Shown here piece by piece: positions 1-8,518 of a DNA stretch of 64,000 nt (the stretch's first letter is position 1; the number at the start of each line of letters is the position of its first letter). A program made the translations under genes and the position numbers. The notes under the pieces are model-generated. The model was not told the origin of the DNA. It ran no database searches and saw nothing but the letters and a program-made list of their open reading frames with translations. This stretch comes from an uncultured Ruminococcus sp. Lineage in GTDB: Bacteria > Bacillota > Clostridia > Oscillospirales > Ruminococcaceae. The stretch is taken from the NCBI GenBank assembly GCA_937926145.1, contig CALANW010000118.1:23768-87767 (forward strand), written 5' to 3'.

Positions 1-217
1 TCTTAGCGCGGCATACAACAGGCTTCTGACCTGTGATAGCAGCGAGATCAGTCATGATAGCATCGATAACCTTAGCGTTATCCTTTGCTTCACCTGCACC
101 GACGTTGATAACAACCTTGTCGATCTTAGGGATCTGCATAACACTCTTGTACTCGAACTTTTTCATTAAAGCAGGAGCAACTGTGCTGACATAAAGTTCT
201 TTTAAATTAGATGCCAT
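1..217 (-). CDS. rplE: 50S ribosomal protein L5 (N-terminal part, cut by window edge)
   Basis: Large-subunit protein L5, which contacts 5S rRNA in the central protuberance. The reading frame starts with ATG at 217 and runs off the left end of the window, so only about 72 residues are visible. The start [13 protein letters not shown], then [21 protein letters not shown] and a TGQKPV stretch, matches the L5 N-terminus. AAGGAG-like bases lie just upstream, and the gene follows rplX by 17 bases as in the spc operon. The C-terminal part cannot be judged. Confidence 0.93.
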   Translation of the reverse strand, partial: MASNLKELYVSTVAPALMKKFEYKSVMQIPKIDKVVINVGAGEAKDNAKVIDAIMTDLAAITGQKPVVCRAK

Positions 218-234
218 ATCAATTTCTCCTTTCC

Positions 235-558
235 TTAATATGTCTTGCCGCAGTCTGCATTCTTGCAAACTCTTGACTTAGTACCGTCAGCCTCGATCTT
301 GTGGCCGATTCTTGTTGGCTTGCCGCAGTGTGGGCAAACAACCATTACCTTTGAAGCGTACATAGGAGCTTCGCACTTTACGATGCCGCCCTGCTGTCCC
401 ATCTGTCTGGGCTTAACGTGCTTTGTAGCGATGTTAAGACCTTCAACGATAACCTTTTTCTCCTTGGGGGATACTTCCAAAACCTTGCCGCGCTCGCCCT
501 TGTCGTTACCTGAGATAATAACAACGGTGTCGCCGGTTTTAACGTGAAGTTTATTCAT
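235..558 (-). CDS. rplX: 50S ribosomal protein L24
   Basis: L24 is an assembly-initiating protein of the large subunit. The 107 residues begin with a KOW motif ([20 protein letters not shown], about residues 7-26). The C-terminal half carries CPHCGK and CKNADCGK, a four-cysteine zinc-ribbon-like pattern common in bacterial L24. It lies between rplN (14 bases upstream) and rplE in the usual spc order, with an AGGAGG-type site before the ATG. Confidence 0.97.
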   Translation of the reverse strand: MNKLHVKTGDTVVIISGNDKGERGKVLEVSPKEKKVIVEGLNIATKHVKPRQMGQQGGIVKCEAPMYASKVMVVCPHCGKPTRIGHKIEADGTKSRVCKNADCGKTY

Positions 559-572
559 TTCAGGACACCTCC

Positions 573-941
573 TTAAAGTACTTCAGGAGCAAGTGAAAGG
601 ATCTTAGTATAGTCCTTGTCTCTGAGCTCACGAGCAACAGGTCCAAAGATACGAGTACCCTTCGGGTTCTTGTCTTCCTTGATAATAACAGCAGCATTCT
701 CATCGAATCTGATGTAGGTTCCGTCTTCACGGCGAACACCCTTAGCAGAACGAACGATTACTGCCTTAACAACGTCGCCTTTTTTAACAACGCCGCCTGG
801 TGTTGCTTTCTTAACCGAAGCAACAACAACGTCACCGATATTAGCATATCTTCTGCGTGTGCCGCCGAGAACTCTGATACACATAAGTTCCTTAGCACCC
901 GTATTATCAGCGACTTTTAAATAAGTCTGCATCTGTACCAC
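573..941 (-). CDS. rplN: 50S ribosomal protein L14
   Basis: L14 sits at the subunit interface. The 122 residues include [20 protein letters not shown], the family N-terminal signature, and end [11 protein letters not shown] use the GTG at 939-941 because AGGAG lies nine bases upstream; the in-frame ATG three codons later would be 18 bases away. It is the first gene of the spc unit, preceded by a consensus promoter and a leader of roughly 185 bases. Confidence 0.96.
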   Translation of the reverse strand: MVQMQTYLKVADNTGAKELMCIRVLGGTRRRYANIGDVVVASVKKATPGGVVKKGDVVKAVIVRSAKGVRREDGTYIRFDENAAVIIKEDKNPKGTRIFGPVARELRDKDYTKILSLAPEVL

Positions 942-1202
942 AGTGCACTACTCCTTCCCGTTTTTACAGAGCATCGCGGCAGAAAGACCCGATTTTCGCT
1001 CCGATCTCGCCACCGTTCACTCATATAAATTGATTTTAATATTCAAACAAGCTAAAATGACTCAACGCTCCCGGGTGTTTCGCGCTTTAGGACGCTTTTC
1101 ACACGTTCGGTACAGCCATCACCAAGAAAACATTATAGCATAGTTGCCCCTTGTTGTCAACTGGCGTTTTCACCAAAAACAAGGGACAATATGATATTTA
1201 TT
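942..1202 (-). other. rpsQ-rplN intergenic leader of the spc unit
   Basis: This 260-base gap interrupts an otherwise tightly packed ribosomal cluster. On the minus strand it holds a promoter (see 1132-1160) followed by a leader of about 185 bases. A 12-base inverted repeat (1144-1155 with 1178-1189, one G-T pair) flanks the -35 region and could fold in read-through RNA. No convincing coding frame was seen. Confidence 0.7.
1132..1160 (-). promoter_or_regulatory. Consensus sigma-A promoter of the spc operon
   Basis: On the minus strand TTGACA (1155-1160) and TATAAT (1132-1137) are separated by exactly 17 bases, a perfect housekeeping promoter. It lies between rpsQ and rplN, the boundary between the S10 and spc operons in Escherichia coli. 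Confidence 0.92.
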
Positions 1203-1463
1203 TTACTTAGCCTGCTCAATAACCTTTACTAAACGCCATCTCTTATCCTTGGAGATAGGACGGGTTTCCATAATTTCAACGCGGTCGCCAATGTTGCAGA
1301 TATTGTTCTCATCGTGAGCCTTAAGCTTAACAGTTCTCTTGATAGTCTTCTTATAAAGAGGATGCTTAACGCTGTCTATGATAGCAACAACGATCGTCTT
1401 ATCCATTTTGTTGGAAACGACCTTGCCGACTCTTGTTTTTCTAAGATTTCTCTCATCAGCCAT
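1203..1463 (-). CDS. rpsQ: 30S ribosomal protein S17
   Basis: S17 is a primary 16S rRNA binding protein of the small subunit. With the ATG at 1463 it has 86 residues, starting [22 protein letters not shown], with HPLYKK and [18 protein letters not shown] as family motifs. GGAGG lies nine bases before this ATG; an in-frame TTG two codons earlier is less likely. It is the last gene of the S10 operon here. Confidence 0.96.
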   Translation of the reverse strand: MADERNLRKTRVGKVVSNKMDKTIVVAIIDSVKHPLYKKTIKRTVKLKAHDENNICNIGDRVEIMETRPISKDKRWRLVKVIEQAK

Positions 1464-1482
1464 CTTCAAAACCCTCCTTCAC

Positions 1483-1680
1483 TTACTGCTGTACTTTGGA
1501 ACGCTCAACAAGAATAGTCTTGATACGAGCGATGTCCTTCTTAACAGCCTTAAGACGTGTTGGATTGTCAAGCTGATTTACAGCGAGCTGAAAACGGAGA
1601 GCAAAAAGCTCTTTCTTGAGGTCAACAAGCTTGTTTTCAAGCTCGAGATCAGTCATTTCTCTAACTTCTGATGCCTTCAT
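1483..1680 (-). CDS. rpmC: 50S ribosomal protein L29
   Basis: L29 borders the nascent peptide exit tunnel. The 65-residue, largely helical protein starts [18 protein letters not shown] and has the family [11 protein letters not shown] segment. Its ATG overlaps the last base of rplP, implying translational coupling. rpsQ follows after a 19-base gap containing GGAGG. Confidence 0.96.
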   Translation of the reverse strand: MKASEVREMTDLELENKLVDLKKELFALRFQLAVNQLDNPTRLKAVKKDIARIKTILVERSKVQQ

Positions 1681-2108
1681 TATACGCTCGCCTCCTCTTC
1701 TGCCTGACGCTTAACGAATTTGCACTTGATAGGGAGCTTGTGAGCTGCAAGACGCATAGCTTCACGAGCCTGCTCCTCAGTAACGCCATTGATCTCGAAA
1801 AGAACTCTGCCCGGCTTAACTACTGCAACCCAGTATTCAGGTGAACCCTTACCGGAACCCATTCGGGTTTCAGCAGGCTTTTCTGTGATCGGCTTGTCTG
1901 GGAAAATCTTGATCCAAACCTGACCGCCACGCTTGATGTAACGTGTCATAGCGATACGGGCAGCTTCGATCTGGTTAGAGGTAATCCATGCAGGTTCAAG
2001 AGCCTGAAGACCGAAATCGCCGTATGAAACAACGTTACCTCTTGTAGCCTTACCTGTAAGTCTGCCTCTCTGTACTCTTCTGTACTTAACTCTCTTTGGA
2101 AGAAGCAT
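1680..2108 (-). CDS. rplP: 50S ribosomal protein L16
   Basis: L16 lies near the peptidyl transferase centre and A-site tRNA elbow. The 142 residues start [21 protein letters not shown] and contain [19 protein letters not shown], both strong L16 signatures. It overlaps rpsC upstream and rpmC downstream by one base each. Confidence 0.98.
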   Translation of the reverse strand: MLLPKRVKYRRVQRGRLTGKATRGNVVSYGDFGLQALEPAWITSNQIEAARIAMTRYIKRGGQVWIKIFPDKPITEKPAETRMGSGKGSPEYWVAVVKPGRVLFEINGVTEEQAREAMRLAAHKLPIKCKFVKRQAEEEASV

Positions 2109-2863
2109 TACTGGTTACCTCCTTCTCTTCTTTCTGTACGGTTTCTGCCGCCGTTTGTGCGGGGCTTGTCACCGTTAGCTCTTCTGGGCTTTCTTTCTGG
2201 CTTCTCGGGAGCTGTCTTAGCAGCATTGAGGTCGCCCTTGAGAACTTCGCCCTTGTAGATCCAAACCTTAACACCGATCTTGCCGTAGGTTGTGTTAGCC
2301 TCTGCAAAACCATAGTCGATGTCAGCACGGATCGTCTGAAGAGGAATTGTACCTTCATGGTAGCTTTCGGAACGTGCGATTTCAGCACCGCCAAGACGGC
2401 CGCCACACTTAACCTTGATGCCCTTAGCGCCGAGCTTCATAGCTCTGCCGATGGACTGCTTCATAGCTCTTCTGAAAGATACACGGTTTTCAAGCTGTGC
2501 AGCAATGTTTTCTGCAACGAGCTGTGCATTCATATCAGGTGTCTTAACTTCAACGATGTTGATAGCTACAGACTTACCGATCATCTTTTCAACTTTAGCG
2601 CGGATCTTTTCGATGTTCTCGCCGCCTCTTCCGATAACGATACCGGGCTTAGCGCAGTGAACATGGATTCTTACCTTATCAGCAAATCTTTCGATCTCGA
2701 TCTTGGCAACGCCTGCTGCATAAAGTTCCTTCTTGATATAATTACGAACGTTGTAATCTTCTACGAGGGTATCGCCGAAAGTTGCTTTGTTAGCAAACCA
2801 GCGGGAGTCCCAATCTTTGATTACGCCTACACGAAGGCCGTGGGGATTAACTTTCTGTCCCAT
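2108..2863 (-). CDS. rpsC: 30S ribosomal protein S3
   Basis: S3 forms part of the mRNA entry channel. The 251 residues start [23 protein letters not shown] domain with the GXXG-type loop [13 protein letters not shown] sits near residues 75-88. The C-terminal domain has [12 protein letters not shown] and [15 protein letters not shown], followed by an Arg/Asn/Gly-rich tail of about 30 residues typical of Bacillota S3. Confidence 0.98.
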   Translation of the reverse strand: MGQKVNPHGLRVGVIKDWDSRWFANKATFGDTLVEDYNVRNYIKKELYAAGVAKIEIERFADKVRIHVHCAKPGIVIGRGGENIEKIRAKVEKMIGKSVAINIVEVKTPDMNAQLVAENIAAQLENRVSFRRAMKQSIGRAMKLGAKGIKVKCGGRLGGAEIARSESYHEGTIPLQTIRADIDYGFAEANTTYGKIGVKVWIYKGEVLKGDLNAAKTAPEKPERKPRRANGDKPRTNGGRNRTERREGGNQ

Positions 2864-2882
2864 TTAGTTTACTCCTTTCGAC

Positions 2883-3218
2883 TTATTCTTTTTCCTTTAC
2901 CACAAGAGTTACATGAGATGTTCTCTTGAGGATGCGGAATGCTCTGCCCTGTGCTCTCGGCATGATTCTCTTCATTGTAGGTCCGGGGCAAACGAAGCAC
3001 TCGGATACATAAAGGTTGTTCTTATCCATACCGAAATTGTTTTCTGCATTTGCGATTGCGGACTTCAGAAGCTTCTCCAGATATTCACAAGCAGATTTAG
3101 GTGTGTTCTTTAAAATCGCCATAGCTGTTTCAACGTCTTTGCCTCTGATAAGGTCAAGAACGATCTGAACCTTTCGAGGTGCTATGCGAGCATTTTTGAG
3201 GTATGCTCTTGCTTCCAT
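2883..3218 (-). CDS. rplV: 50S ribosomal protein L22
   Basis: L22 lines the exit tunnel, and its beta-hairpin loop is a macrolide resistance site. The 111 residues start [20 protein letters not shown] and include the hairpin region [20 protein letters not shown]. It is spaced 19 bases from rpsC and 23 bases from rpsS. Confidence 0.97.
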   Translation of the reverse strand: MEARAYLKNARIAPRKVQIVLDLIRGKDVETAMAILKNTPKSACEYLEKLLKSAIANAENNFGMDKNNLYVSECFVCPGPTMKRIMPRAQGRAFRILKRTSHVTLVVKEKE

Positions 3219-3241
3219 TCTAAATTCTCCTCTCTGCCTTA

Positions 3242-3523
3242 TTACTTACCGTTGTTGGATGTCTTTGAACCCGCATGACCCTTATAGGTTCTTGTTGGTG
3301 CGAATTCACCGAGTCTGTGACCTACCATATCTTCAGTCACATATACGGGAACGTGCTTTCTGCCGTCATGAACGGCAAATGTATGACCTACGAAATCAGG
3401 GAAAATCGTTGAAGCTCTGCTCCAAGTCTTGAGGACTTTCTTTTCACCTGCTTCGTTCATAGCAATAACTCTCTTAAGAAGAGCTTCCTGGACGTATGGT
3501 CCTTTTTTAATGCTTCTGCTCAT
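3242..3523 (-). CDS. rpsS: 30S ribosomal protein S19
   Basis: S19 binds the 16S rRNA head with S13. From the ATG at 3523 it has 93 residues, [18 protein letters not shown], with [20 protein letters not shown] and [18 protein letters not shown] as family motifs. GGGGAGG lies just upstream of this ATG; longer in-frame starts would swallow the intergenic hairpin. Confidence 0.97.
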   Translation of the reverse strand: MSRSIKKGPYVQEALLKRVIAMNEAGEKKVLKTWSRASTIFPDFVGHTFAVHDGRKHVPVYVTEDMVGHRLGEFAPTRTYKGHAGSKTSNNGK

Positions 3524-3547
3524 TGGTTTTCCTCCCCTCTCAAAATC

Positions 3548-3589
3548 AGAGGCAAGATGTCGGGAGCATGATTGCTCCGACATTCCTCT
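3548..3589 (-). other. Hairpin in the rplB-rpsS intergenic region
   Basis: In the 110-base gap between rplB and rpsS, an imperfect stem-loop can form: ATGTCGGAGC pairs with GCTCCCGACAT around a short loop (3557-3583), extended by AGAGG/CCTCT (3548-3552 with 3585-3589). There is no U tract, so it is more likely an mRNA structure than a terminator. Function unknown. Confidence 0.55.
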
Positions 3590-3633
3590 TTACGATTCCT
3601 ATGAGTAAACTTTCAATAAAATTTCTTATAAGA

Positions 3634-4467
3634 TTACTTGCCGTTTCTTCTCTTAACGATGAACTTGTCAGTTCTGTTATGAGTAGCTCTGGTCTTGTAA
3701 CCGAGTGCCGGCTTGCCCCAAGGAGTAACAGGTCCCGGACGGCCGACAGGTGACTTACCTTCACCACCACCGTGTGGGTGGTCGCATGGGTTCATGACAG
3801 AACCACGAACGGTAGGTCTGATACCTCTGTGGCGGGTCTTACCTGCCTTACCGAGGTTTACGTTTTCATGGTCAATGTTGGAAACCTGACCGATGGAAGC
3901 CATGCATCCTGCAGGGATCTTTCTCATTTCGCCGGAAGGAAGTCTTACGAGAACGTAGTCGTCTTCCTTACCCATGAGCTGAGCCATGTTGCCTGCTGCA
4001 CGAACGAGCTGTGCGCCCTTGCCGGGGTAAAGCTCAATGTTGTGGATGAATGTACCAACAGGGATATTAGCAAGAGCAAGAGCGTTGCCCGGCTTGATAT
4101 CGGAGTCAGCACCTGCGCGGATAACGTCGCCAACAGCAAGGCCGTTAGGAGCGATGATGTATCTCTTTTCGCCGTCCTCGTACTGAACGAGAGCGATGAA
4201 TGCGCTTCTGTTAGGATCGTACTCAAGTGTGAGAACAGTAGCGTTCATGCCCTGCTTATCTCTCTTGAAGTCGATGATTCTGTATTTTCTTCTGTTTCCG
4301 CCGCCTCTGTGACGAACAGTGATCCTACCGTAGCTGTTTCTGCCGGCATTCTTCTTGACAGGTGCAAGAAGGCTCTTTTCAGGAGCTACCTTGGAAAGAC
4401 CGCTGTAGTCAGTTACAGTCATCTGACGTCTTGAAGCGGTGGTAGGCTGGTAAACTTTAATAGCCAT
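3634..4467 (-). CDS. rplB: 50S ribosomal protein L2
   Basis: L2 is needed for subunit association and peptidyl transferase activity. The 277 residues start [21 protein letters not shown]. The [20 protein letters not shown] motif is near residues 55-75, and the C-terminal [20 protein letters not shown] contains the conserved histidine region. Length is normal. About 100 bases separate it from rplW. Confidence 0.98.
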   Translation of the reverse strand: MAIKVYQPTTASRRQMTVTDYSGLSKVAPEKSLLAPVKKNAGRNSYGRITVRHRGGGNRRKYRIIDFKRDKQGMNATVLTLEYDPNRSAFIALVQYEDGEKRYIIAPNGLAVGDVIRAGADSDIKPGNALALANIPVGTFIHNIELYPGKGAQLVRAAGNMAQLMGKEDDYVLVRLPSGEMRKIPAGCMASIGQVSNIDHENVNLGKAGKTRHRGIRPTVRGSVMNPCDHPHGGGEGKSPVGRPGPVTPWGKPALGYKTRATHNRTDKFIVKRRNGK

Positions 4468-4571
4468 TGTAGTTCAAATCTCCTTTATAAATTTGCGATG
4501 TTTTGCGGAAGCTGTTTCCTTCCATACTTACTCAATGCCCGTGGGCTAAGGAGTAAAAGCCTTATTGGGCC

Positions 4572-4862
4572 TTACATCATACCGTCGAAGAATTCGATGG
4601 TCTTAGAATCTGCTGTAAGAGTAACGATAGCCTTCTTCCAAGCTGCTGTGTAGCCTGCGTTCATGCCCATTCTCTTATAACGTCCTCTTACGTTGAGAGT
4701 ATTAACCTTTGCAACCTTAACGCCGAAGAGCTCTTCAACTGCCTTAGCAATTTCAACCTTGTTAGCGTTCTTGGCTACTTTAAAGGTGTACTTTCCATTC
4801 TGAAGACCGGACATGCTCTTTTCAGTGATGATAGGCTTGATTACGATATCCTGTGCTAACAT
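4572..4862 (-). CDS. rplW: 50S ribosomal protein L23
   Basis: L23 is the docking site for trigger factor and SRP at the tunnel exit. The 96 residues start MLAQDIVIKPIITEKSM, with the family KYTFKVAKNANKVEIAKAVE stretch. The ATG overlaps the rplD stop by one base. Downstream, the 104-base gap to rplB holds short GC-rich inverted repeats but no gene. Confidence 0.97.
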   Translation of the reverse strand: MLAQDIVIKPIITEKSMSGLQNGKYTFKVAKNANKVEIAKAVEELFGVKVAKVNTLNVRGRYKRMGMNAGYTAAWKKAIVTLTADSKTIEFFDGMM

Positions 4863-5488
4863 TATGCGTACACCTCCTCAATTTTAGCTACGGCATCCTT
4901 AACAACGATGAACTTATCAGCGTTGAGAATGTCATAAACATTGATCGTGTTAACGAGAGCTGTCTTAACACCTGGGATGTTAGCAGCGCTCTTGATTACG
5001 AAGCTGTCATTTTCGGAAAGAACGATGAGAGCCTTCTTGCCCTCTGCTTCGATCGACTTGAGCATATTAACAACAGTCTTTGTCTTGAATTCCTCCATCT
5101 TGATGGCATCAAGAACGATCATGTTGTTGTCTGCTACCTTAACGGACATTGCAGACTTCATAGCAAGTCTTCTTAACTTCTTGTTTACTGTGAAACGGTA
5201 GCTTCTTGGCTTAGGGCCGAGTGCGATACCGCCGTGTGTCCACTGAGGAGCTCTTGTAGAACCCTGTCTTGCGTGGCCTGTACCCTTCTGTCTCCAAGGC
5301 TTTCTACCGCCGCCTCTTACCTCTGTACGGGTGAGAGTGGACTGTGTGCCCTGACGCTGATTAGCAAGGTAGTTAACTACCATTGTGTGCATAGCGGACT
5401 CGTTGGGTGTGATACCGAAAATTGCATCTGACAGCTCAATGTTGGAAACCTCTTTACCTGTCATATCGAGAACTTTCATATTAGGCAT
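4862..5488 (-). CDS. rplD: 50S ribosomal protein L4
   Basis: L4 reaches into the exit tunnel and in some bacteria autoregulates the S10 operon. The 208 residues start MPNMKVLDMTGKEVSNIELS. The tunnel loop includes GGGRKPWRQKGTGHARQGS (about residues 60-78). The C-terminal half is the usual alpha/beta core. Relevant to control: a terminator-like leader precedes the operon at 6635-6665. Confidence 0.98.
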   Translation of the reverse strand: MPNMKVLDMTGKEVSNIELSDAIFGITPNESAMHTMVVNYLANQRQGTQSTLTRTEVRGGGRKPWRQKGTGHARQGSTRAPQWTHGGIALGPKPRSYRFTVNKKLRRLAMKSAMSVKVADNNMIVLDAIKMEEFKTKTVVNMLKSIEAEGKKALIVLSENDSFVIKSAANIPGVKTALVNTINVYDILNADKFIVVKDAVAKIEEVYA

Positions 5489-5506
5489 TGTTGCTTCCTC
5501 CTTCCA

Positions 5507-6148
5507 TTAAGCTTTTTTCTTTACGCAGTCGCAGATAGTAACGATTCCGTTCTTAGGACCGGGAATAGCACCCTTGATTGCGATAAGATTGTTTTCTGCG
5601 TCGATCTTGACAATCTCAAGATTCTGGATAGTAACCTTTTCTGCACCCATGTGACCTGCAAGCTTCTTGCCCTTGAAGATACGGGAAGGCGAGGAGCAGG
5701 CACCCATGGAACCTGCCTGTCTGTGAACAGGGCCTGTACCGTGAGTTTCCTTGAGTGAGCGCTGGTTGTTCTTCTTGATTGTACCCTGGAAGCCCTTACC
5801 CTTTGAAGTACCGCTTACATCAACGATGTCGCCTACTTCAAATGTATCAGCCTTAAGGATAGCTCCGACCTCGATAGCCTCTGCACCGTCAAGTCTGAAC
5901 TCTTTGAGAGTTCTCTTGAGAGGAGCGTCAGCCTTTGCAAAGTGACCCTTTACAGGCTTGTTTGCAAGCTTTTCTCTGAGATCGCCGAAGCCGAGCTGTA
6001 CTGCGCTGTAACCGTCGTTCTCAACTGTCTTCTTCTGAACGACTACGCAAGGGCCGGCTTCTACAACTGTCAAGGGGATAACCTTGTTAGTTGCTTCATC
6101 GAAAATCTGTGTCATACCGATTTTCTTACCGATGATTGCCTTTGTCAT
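5507..6148 (-). CDS. rplC: 50S ribosomal protein L3
   Basis: L3 is an early-assembling large-subunit protein. The 213 residues start [18 protein letters not shown], with [17 protein letters not shown] and [30 protein letters not shown] near the middle, the loop that approaches the peptidyl transferase centre. It follows rpsJ by 85 bases and precedes rplD by 18. Confidence 0.98.
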   Translation of the reverse strand: MTKAIIGKKIGMTQIFDEATNKVIPLTVVEAGPCVVVQKKTVENDGYSAVQLGFGDLREKLANKPVKGHFAKADAPLKRTLKEFRLDGAEAIEVGAILKADTFEVGDIVDVSGTSKGKGFQGTIKKNNQRSLKETHGTGPVHRQAGSMGACSSPSRIFKGKKLAGHMGAEKVTIQNLEIVKIDAENNLIAIKGAIPGPKNGIVTICDCVKKKA

Positions 6149-6233
6149 GATTTTTTCCTCCTATTGGTTATTGGTTGTGTTTTTGCACAACATGACCTGC
6201 GGATCGATATTTTCGGAAATGGCAGGCTCTCGC

Positions 6234-6548
6234 TTACTTGATTTCCATTACGATATCAACGCCGGCAGGAAGTTCAAGACCCTGTAAAGCTTCAGTTGTC
6301 TTTGCAGTAGGTCTTATAACGTCGATGAGTCTCTTGTGGGTGCGAAGCTCGAACTGCTCACGGCTGTCCTTGTACTTGTGTACAGCACGGAGGATTGTAA
6401 CGATCTCCTTGTCTGTTGGGAGCGGGATAGGACCCGAAACTCTTGCACCGCTGCGCTTTGCTGCCTCTACGATCTTAGCTGCTGCTGCATCTACAACCGC
6501 ATGGTCAAAGCCCTTGATTCTGATTCTGATTTTTTCATTGACTGCCAC
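6234..6548 (-). CDS. rpsJ: 30S ribosomal protein S10
   Basis: S10 is a small-subunit head protein and, as NusE, a partner in transcription antitermination. The 104 residues start [20 protein letters not shown] and contain [37 protein letters not shown] lies upstream. It is the first gene of the operon, preceded by a leader of nearly 300 bases. Confidence 0.98.
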   Translation of the reverse strand: MAVNEKIRIRIKGFDHAVVDAAAAKIVEAAKRSGARVSGPIPLPTDKEIVTILRAVHKYKDSREQFELRTHKRLIDVIRPTAKTTEALQGLELPAGVDIVMEIK

Positions 6549-6612
6549 TTAGAATCGCCTCCTTAAGCAAATTTAATAATGTAGAGGGGACAATGTAATG
6601 TTCAACGCTACC

Positions 6613-6687
6613 GTGTGTATCGCAAGCTTCACATAAAAAAATCCGAAAAACACAGGTGTTTCCGGAAACGTCAGCTTTTATACACAC
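6613..6687 (-). promoter_or_regulatory. S10 leader: attenuator-like terminator inside a basal stem
   Basis: In the S10 leader RNA a hairpin (6643-6653 with 6656-6665) is followed by seven U residues (6635-6641), an intrinsic terminator placed about 90 bases before rpsJ. It is enclosed by a second pairing: GTGTGTAT (RNA from 6687-6680) with ATACACAC (6620-6613), extended by AAGCT/AGCTT. A terminator within a leader upstream of an essential operon suggests attenuation, for example by a ribosomal protein such as L4. The regulator is inference. Confidence 0.65.
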
Positions 6688-6849
6688 AAAACTTACCTAT
6701 CGGCATAAAAATGCCAACGGTTTAAGCACACACAGTGTTGATATTACAGCCGCCCGGTTTAAAATCGGACATACTCCATGAAAATTCCCCGGCAAACCGC
6801 CGGCCACCTTTCACTTCAACGCATATCTTGTTGCAGTCACGCAAGTAGT

Positions 6850-6878
6850 ATTATAACACACTAATTCTGTCATTTCAA
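6850..6878 (-). promoter_or_regulatory. Promoter of the S10 operon
   Basis: TTGAAA (6873-6878) and TATAAT (6850-6855) on the minus strand are 17 bases apart. Transcription would begin near 6843, giving a leader of about 295 bases before rpsJ. Confidence 0.88.
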
Positions 6879-6936
6879 GGGTTTTCGCGATTTTCCCGAA
6901 ATTTTAAAATAGAATTTCGCCCCGATTTCCGATAAA

Positions 6937-6980
6937 TTTTTATGCACTTCCGACAAAACAACGCTTTTTGTGCATAAAAA
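6937..6980. terminator. Stem-loop between the lipoprotein operon and the S10 promoter
   Basis: TTTTTATGCAC (6937-6947) pairs perfectly with GTGCATAAAAA (6970-6980) across a 22-base loop. Because the arms begin and end in T or A runs, it could act as a terminator for the gene ending at 7009. The long loop makes this tentative. Confidence 0.45.
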
Positions 6981-7008
6981 GTGTGTTTTCGTGGCAAAAT
7001 AAGGGTTC

Positions 7009-7677
7009 TTATCCCGAATACGGTTCAAATTTTATGTCCATACAGTAGTCACAGCCGCCCAGTAATTCGTTTTGCTTTTGAATATACCGTTCATAGTCGT
7101 ATTCAGTATAGCTGCCAATGTAAGCGTGGTGAAATTCATTGGTATCACAGTCATAAACCGCATCAAAAACACTGTTTCCCAACGGAGATATTATCTGTAC
7201 CGTTTCATTGATACTTGATATCTGCGGCTTTTCTATTCTGTCGGTAATCTTGAACGCATATTCGGAATCGGAGCATCTGTAAACCTCTATTTTTGTCTGA
7301 GGGAAAAGATCCGCCATAATTCTTTTATCAAATAAAATATCCGCATTCCGAGAATCCATTATCACAAATTCAAATTGTGCATACAGCGAGTATAGTATCA
7401 CCCGGTCGTCATAACCGTCATTGTTATAATCGAACGTCGTCCCGAAATATATATCCGTCACCCCAAAAAGCTCGTCCGTGCTGTCCAGCTCCGCTTTCTT
7501 TTCCTCGATAACTGCGGCGATATCTTTGTCAGACTCGCAGTTTTCCGATACCGTTTCCGAACAGCTGCTTGCTGTAATTTCTCCCGTCAAACTCTCCTGC
7601 ACATTGTCGGCTGGCTTTCCGCAGGCGGTCATCGTAAGACAAACTGCGCATAAGAGATATATTGCTTTGTTTTTCAT
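7009..7677 (-). CDS. Putative lipoprotein of unknown function
   Basis: From the ATG at 7677 the product has 222 residues. It starts MKNKAIYLLCAVCLTMTACG, a short signal peptide with a lipobox-like MTAC, so the mature protein is probably lipid-anchored at the outer face of the membrane. No domain was recognised. DYNNDGYDDRVILYS resembles a calcium-binding or FG-GAP-like Asp/Asn loop, but this is weak. The signal peptide is nearly identical to that of the gene directly upstream (7694-8506), and the region is conserved in DNA too, pointing to local duplication. It is the last gene of a three-gene unit. Confidence 0.75.
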   Translation of the reverse strand: MKNKAIYLLCAVCLTMTACGKPADNVQESLTGEITASSCSETVSENCESDKDIAAVIEEKKAELDSTDELFGVTDIYFGTTFDYNNDGYDDRVILYSLYAQFEFVIMDSRNADILFDKRIMADLFPQTKIEVYRCSDSEYAFKITDRIEKPQISSINETVQIISPLGNSVFDAVYDCDTNEFHHAYIGSYTEYDYERYIQKQNELLGGCDYCMDIKFEPYSG

Positions 7678-7693
7678 AATATCGCCCGAAAGA

Positions 7694-8506
7694 TCAAGTT
7701 TCATCATCACAATAATAGGTATCGGAGAAAAGCCCAAGCTTATTTTCCAAAGAAATATCAAAATCACCGCAAAGTTTTCCGTCAGCGTTTAAAGTGAACG
7801 AAAAATAAAGGTCGTCATCATCTTCCTCGGTCGTTTTTGCAAAGCAGTCGTAAGTAACACTTCCGTCGTCATTTTCGGTATATCCTATAATGTGAGCGTG
7901 TTCATTGCGCATCTGATATATAAAAGTCGGTTCATTTCCGTTTACATAAATGCAGTTATCCTTGCCCGTAAATAAACCACCAATTAAATAATTCTGTTTG
8001 AATTCTTCAAACAATTCATCTGAATAAAAGCTTTTGATATAAGCTATAAGCTCATCGTAAGTATAATCAGTGATCAATAATTTGTAATACGGTATAGGGT
8101 CGAAGGTCACGCCCTCGGCAGCAGGCATATTTTCGTCATCTTCAAAATAATTGCCATCGCTTTTATCGTCAAAATCGAAATACGGTGTATTCAAATAATC
8201 TTCCCAAGCCGCACCGCAAAGATAATCCCAGTACATTTTGGCATAACCTTCCGCAAATTCCTGACCCCTGACAAGGATCTCATCATTTTCATCAAATGTC
8301 GTTTCGGGTGTTGGTCTTGTTGTGGTGGTGACCGTCGTTTCGGTCGGTGCCGTGGTTATCGTTTCGGAAGCCTTTTCGGTTTCCGTTGCCTCTGAAATTG
8401 TTGTTATTTCCTCTGTCAAGCTCTCCTGCTCATTATTTACTGTCTTTCCGCAGGCTGTCATTGTAAGGCAAACTGCACATAAAAGATATATCGCTTTGTT
8501 TTTCAT
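7694..8506 (-). CDS. Putative lipoprotein of unknown function
   Basis: The ATG at 8506 has GGAGA six bases upstream. The 270-residue product starts MKNKAIYLLCAVCLTMTACG (lipobox MTAC), followed by a Thr/Glu-rich linker of about 45 residues ending TTTRPTPETTFDEND and then an acidic domain rich in Asp and Tyr. No known family was recognised. Sixteen bases separate it from the next lipoprotein, and its start sits 12 bases after the stop of the membrane protein gene, so all three are probably co-transcribed. The mature part does not resemble that of its neighbour, so only the export signal appears shared. Confidence 0.75.
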   Translation of the reverse strand: MKNKAIYLLCAVCLTMTACGKTVNNEQESLTEEITTISEATETEKASETITTAPTETTVTTTTRPTPETTFDENDEILVRGQEFAEGYAKMYWDYLCGAAWEDYLNTPYFDFDDKSDGNYFEDDENMPAAEGVTFDPIPYYKLLITDYTYDELIAYIKSFYSDELFEEFKQNYLIGGLFTGKDNCIYVNGNEPTFIYQMRNEHAHIIGYTENDDGSVTYDCFAKTTEEDDDDLYFSFTLNADGKLCGDFDISLENKLGLFSDTYYCDDET

Positions 8507-8518
8507 AAACTTCTCCAT

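Noticed and set aside
943..1143. Plus-strand frame of 66 codons in the rpsQ-rplN gap
   Set aside because: It lies over a minus-strand promoter and leader, has no ribosome binding site, and no similarity was recognised.
2096..2929. Plus-strand frame of 277 codons across rpsC and rplV
   Set aside because: Antisense to invariant ribosomal protein genes.
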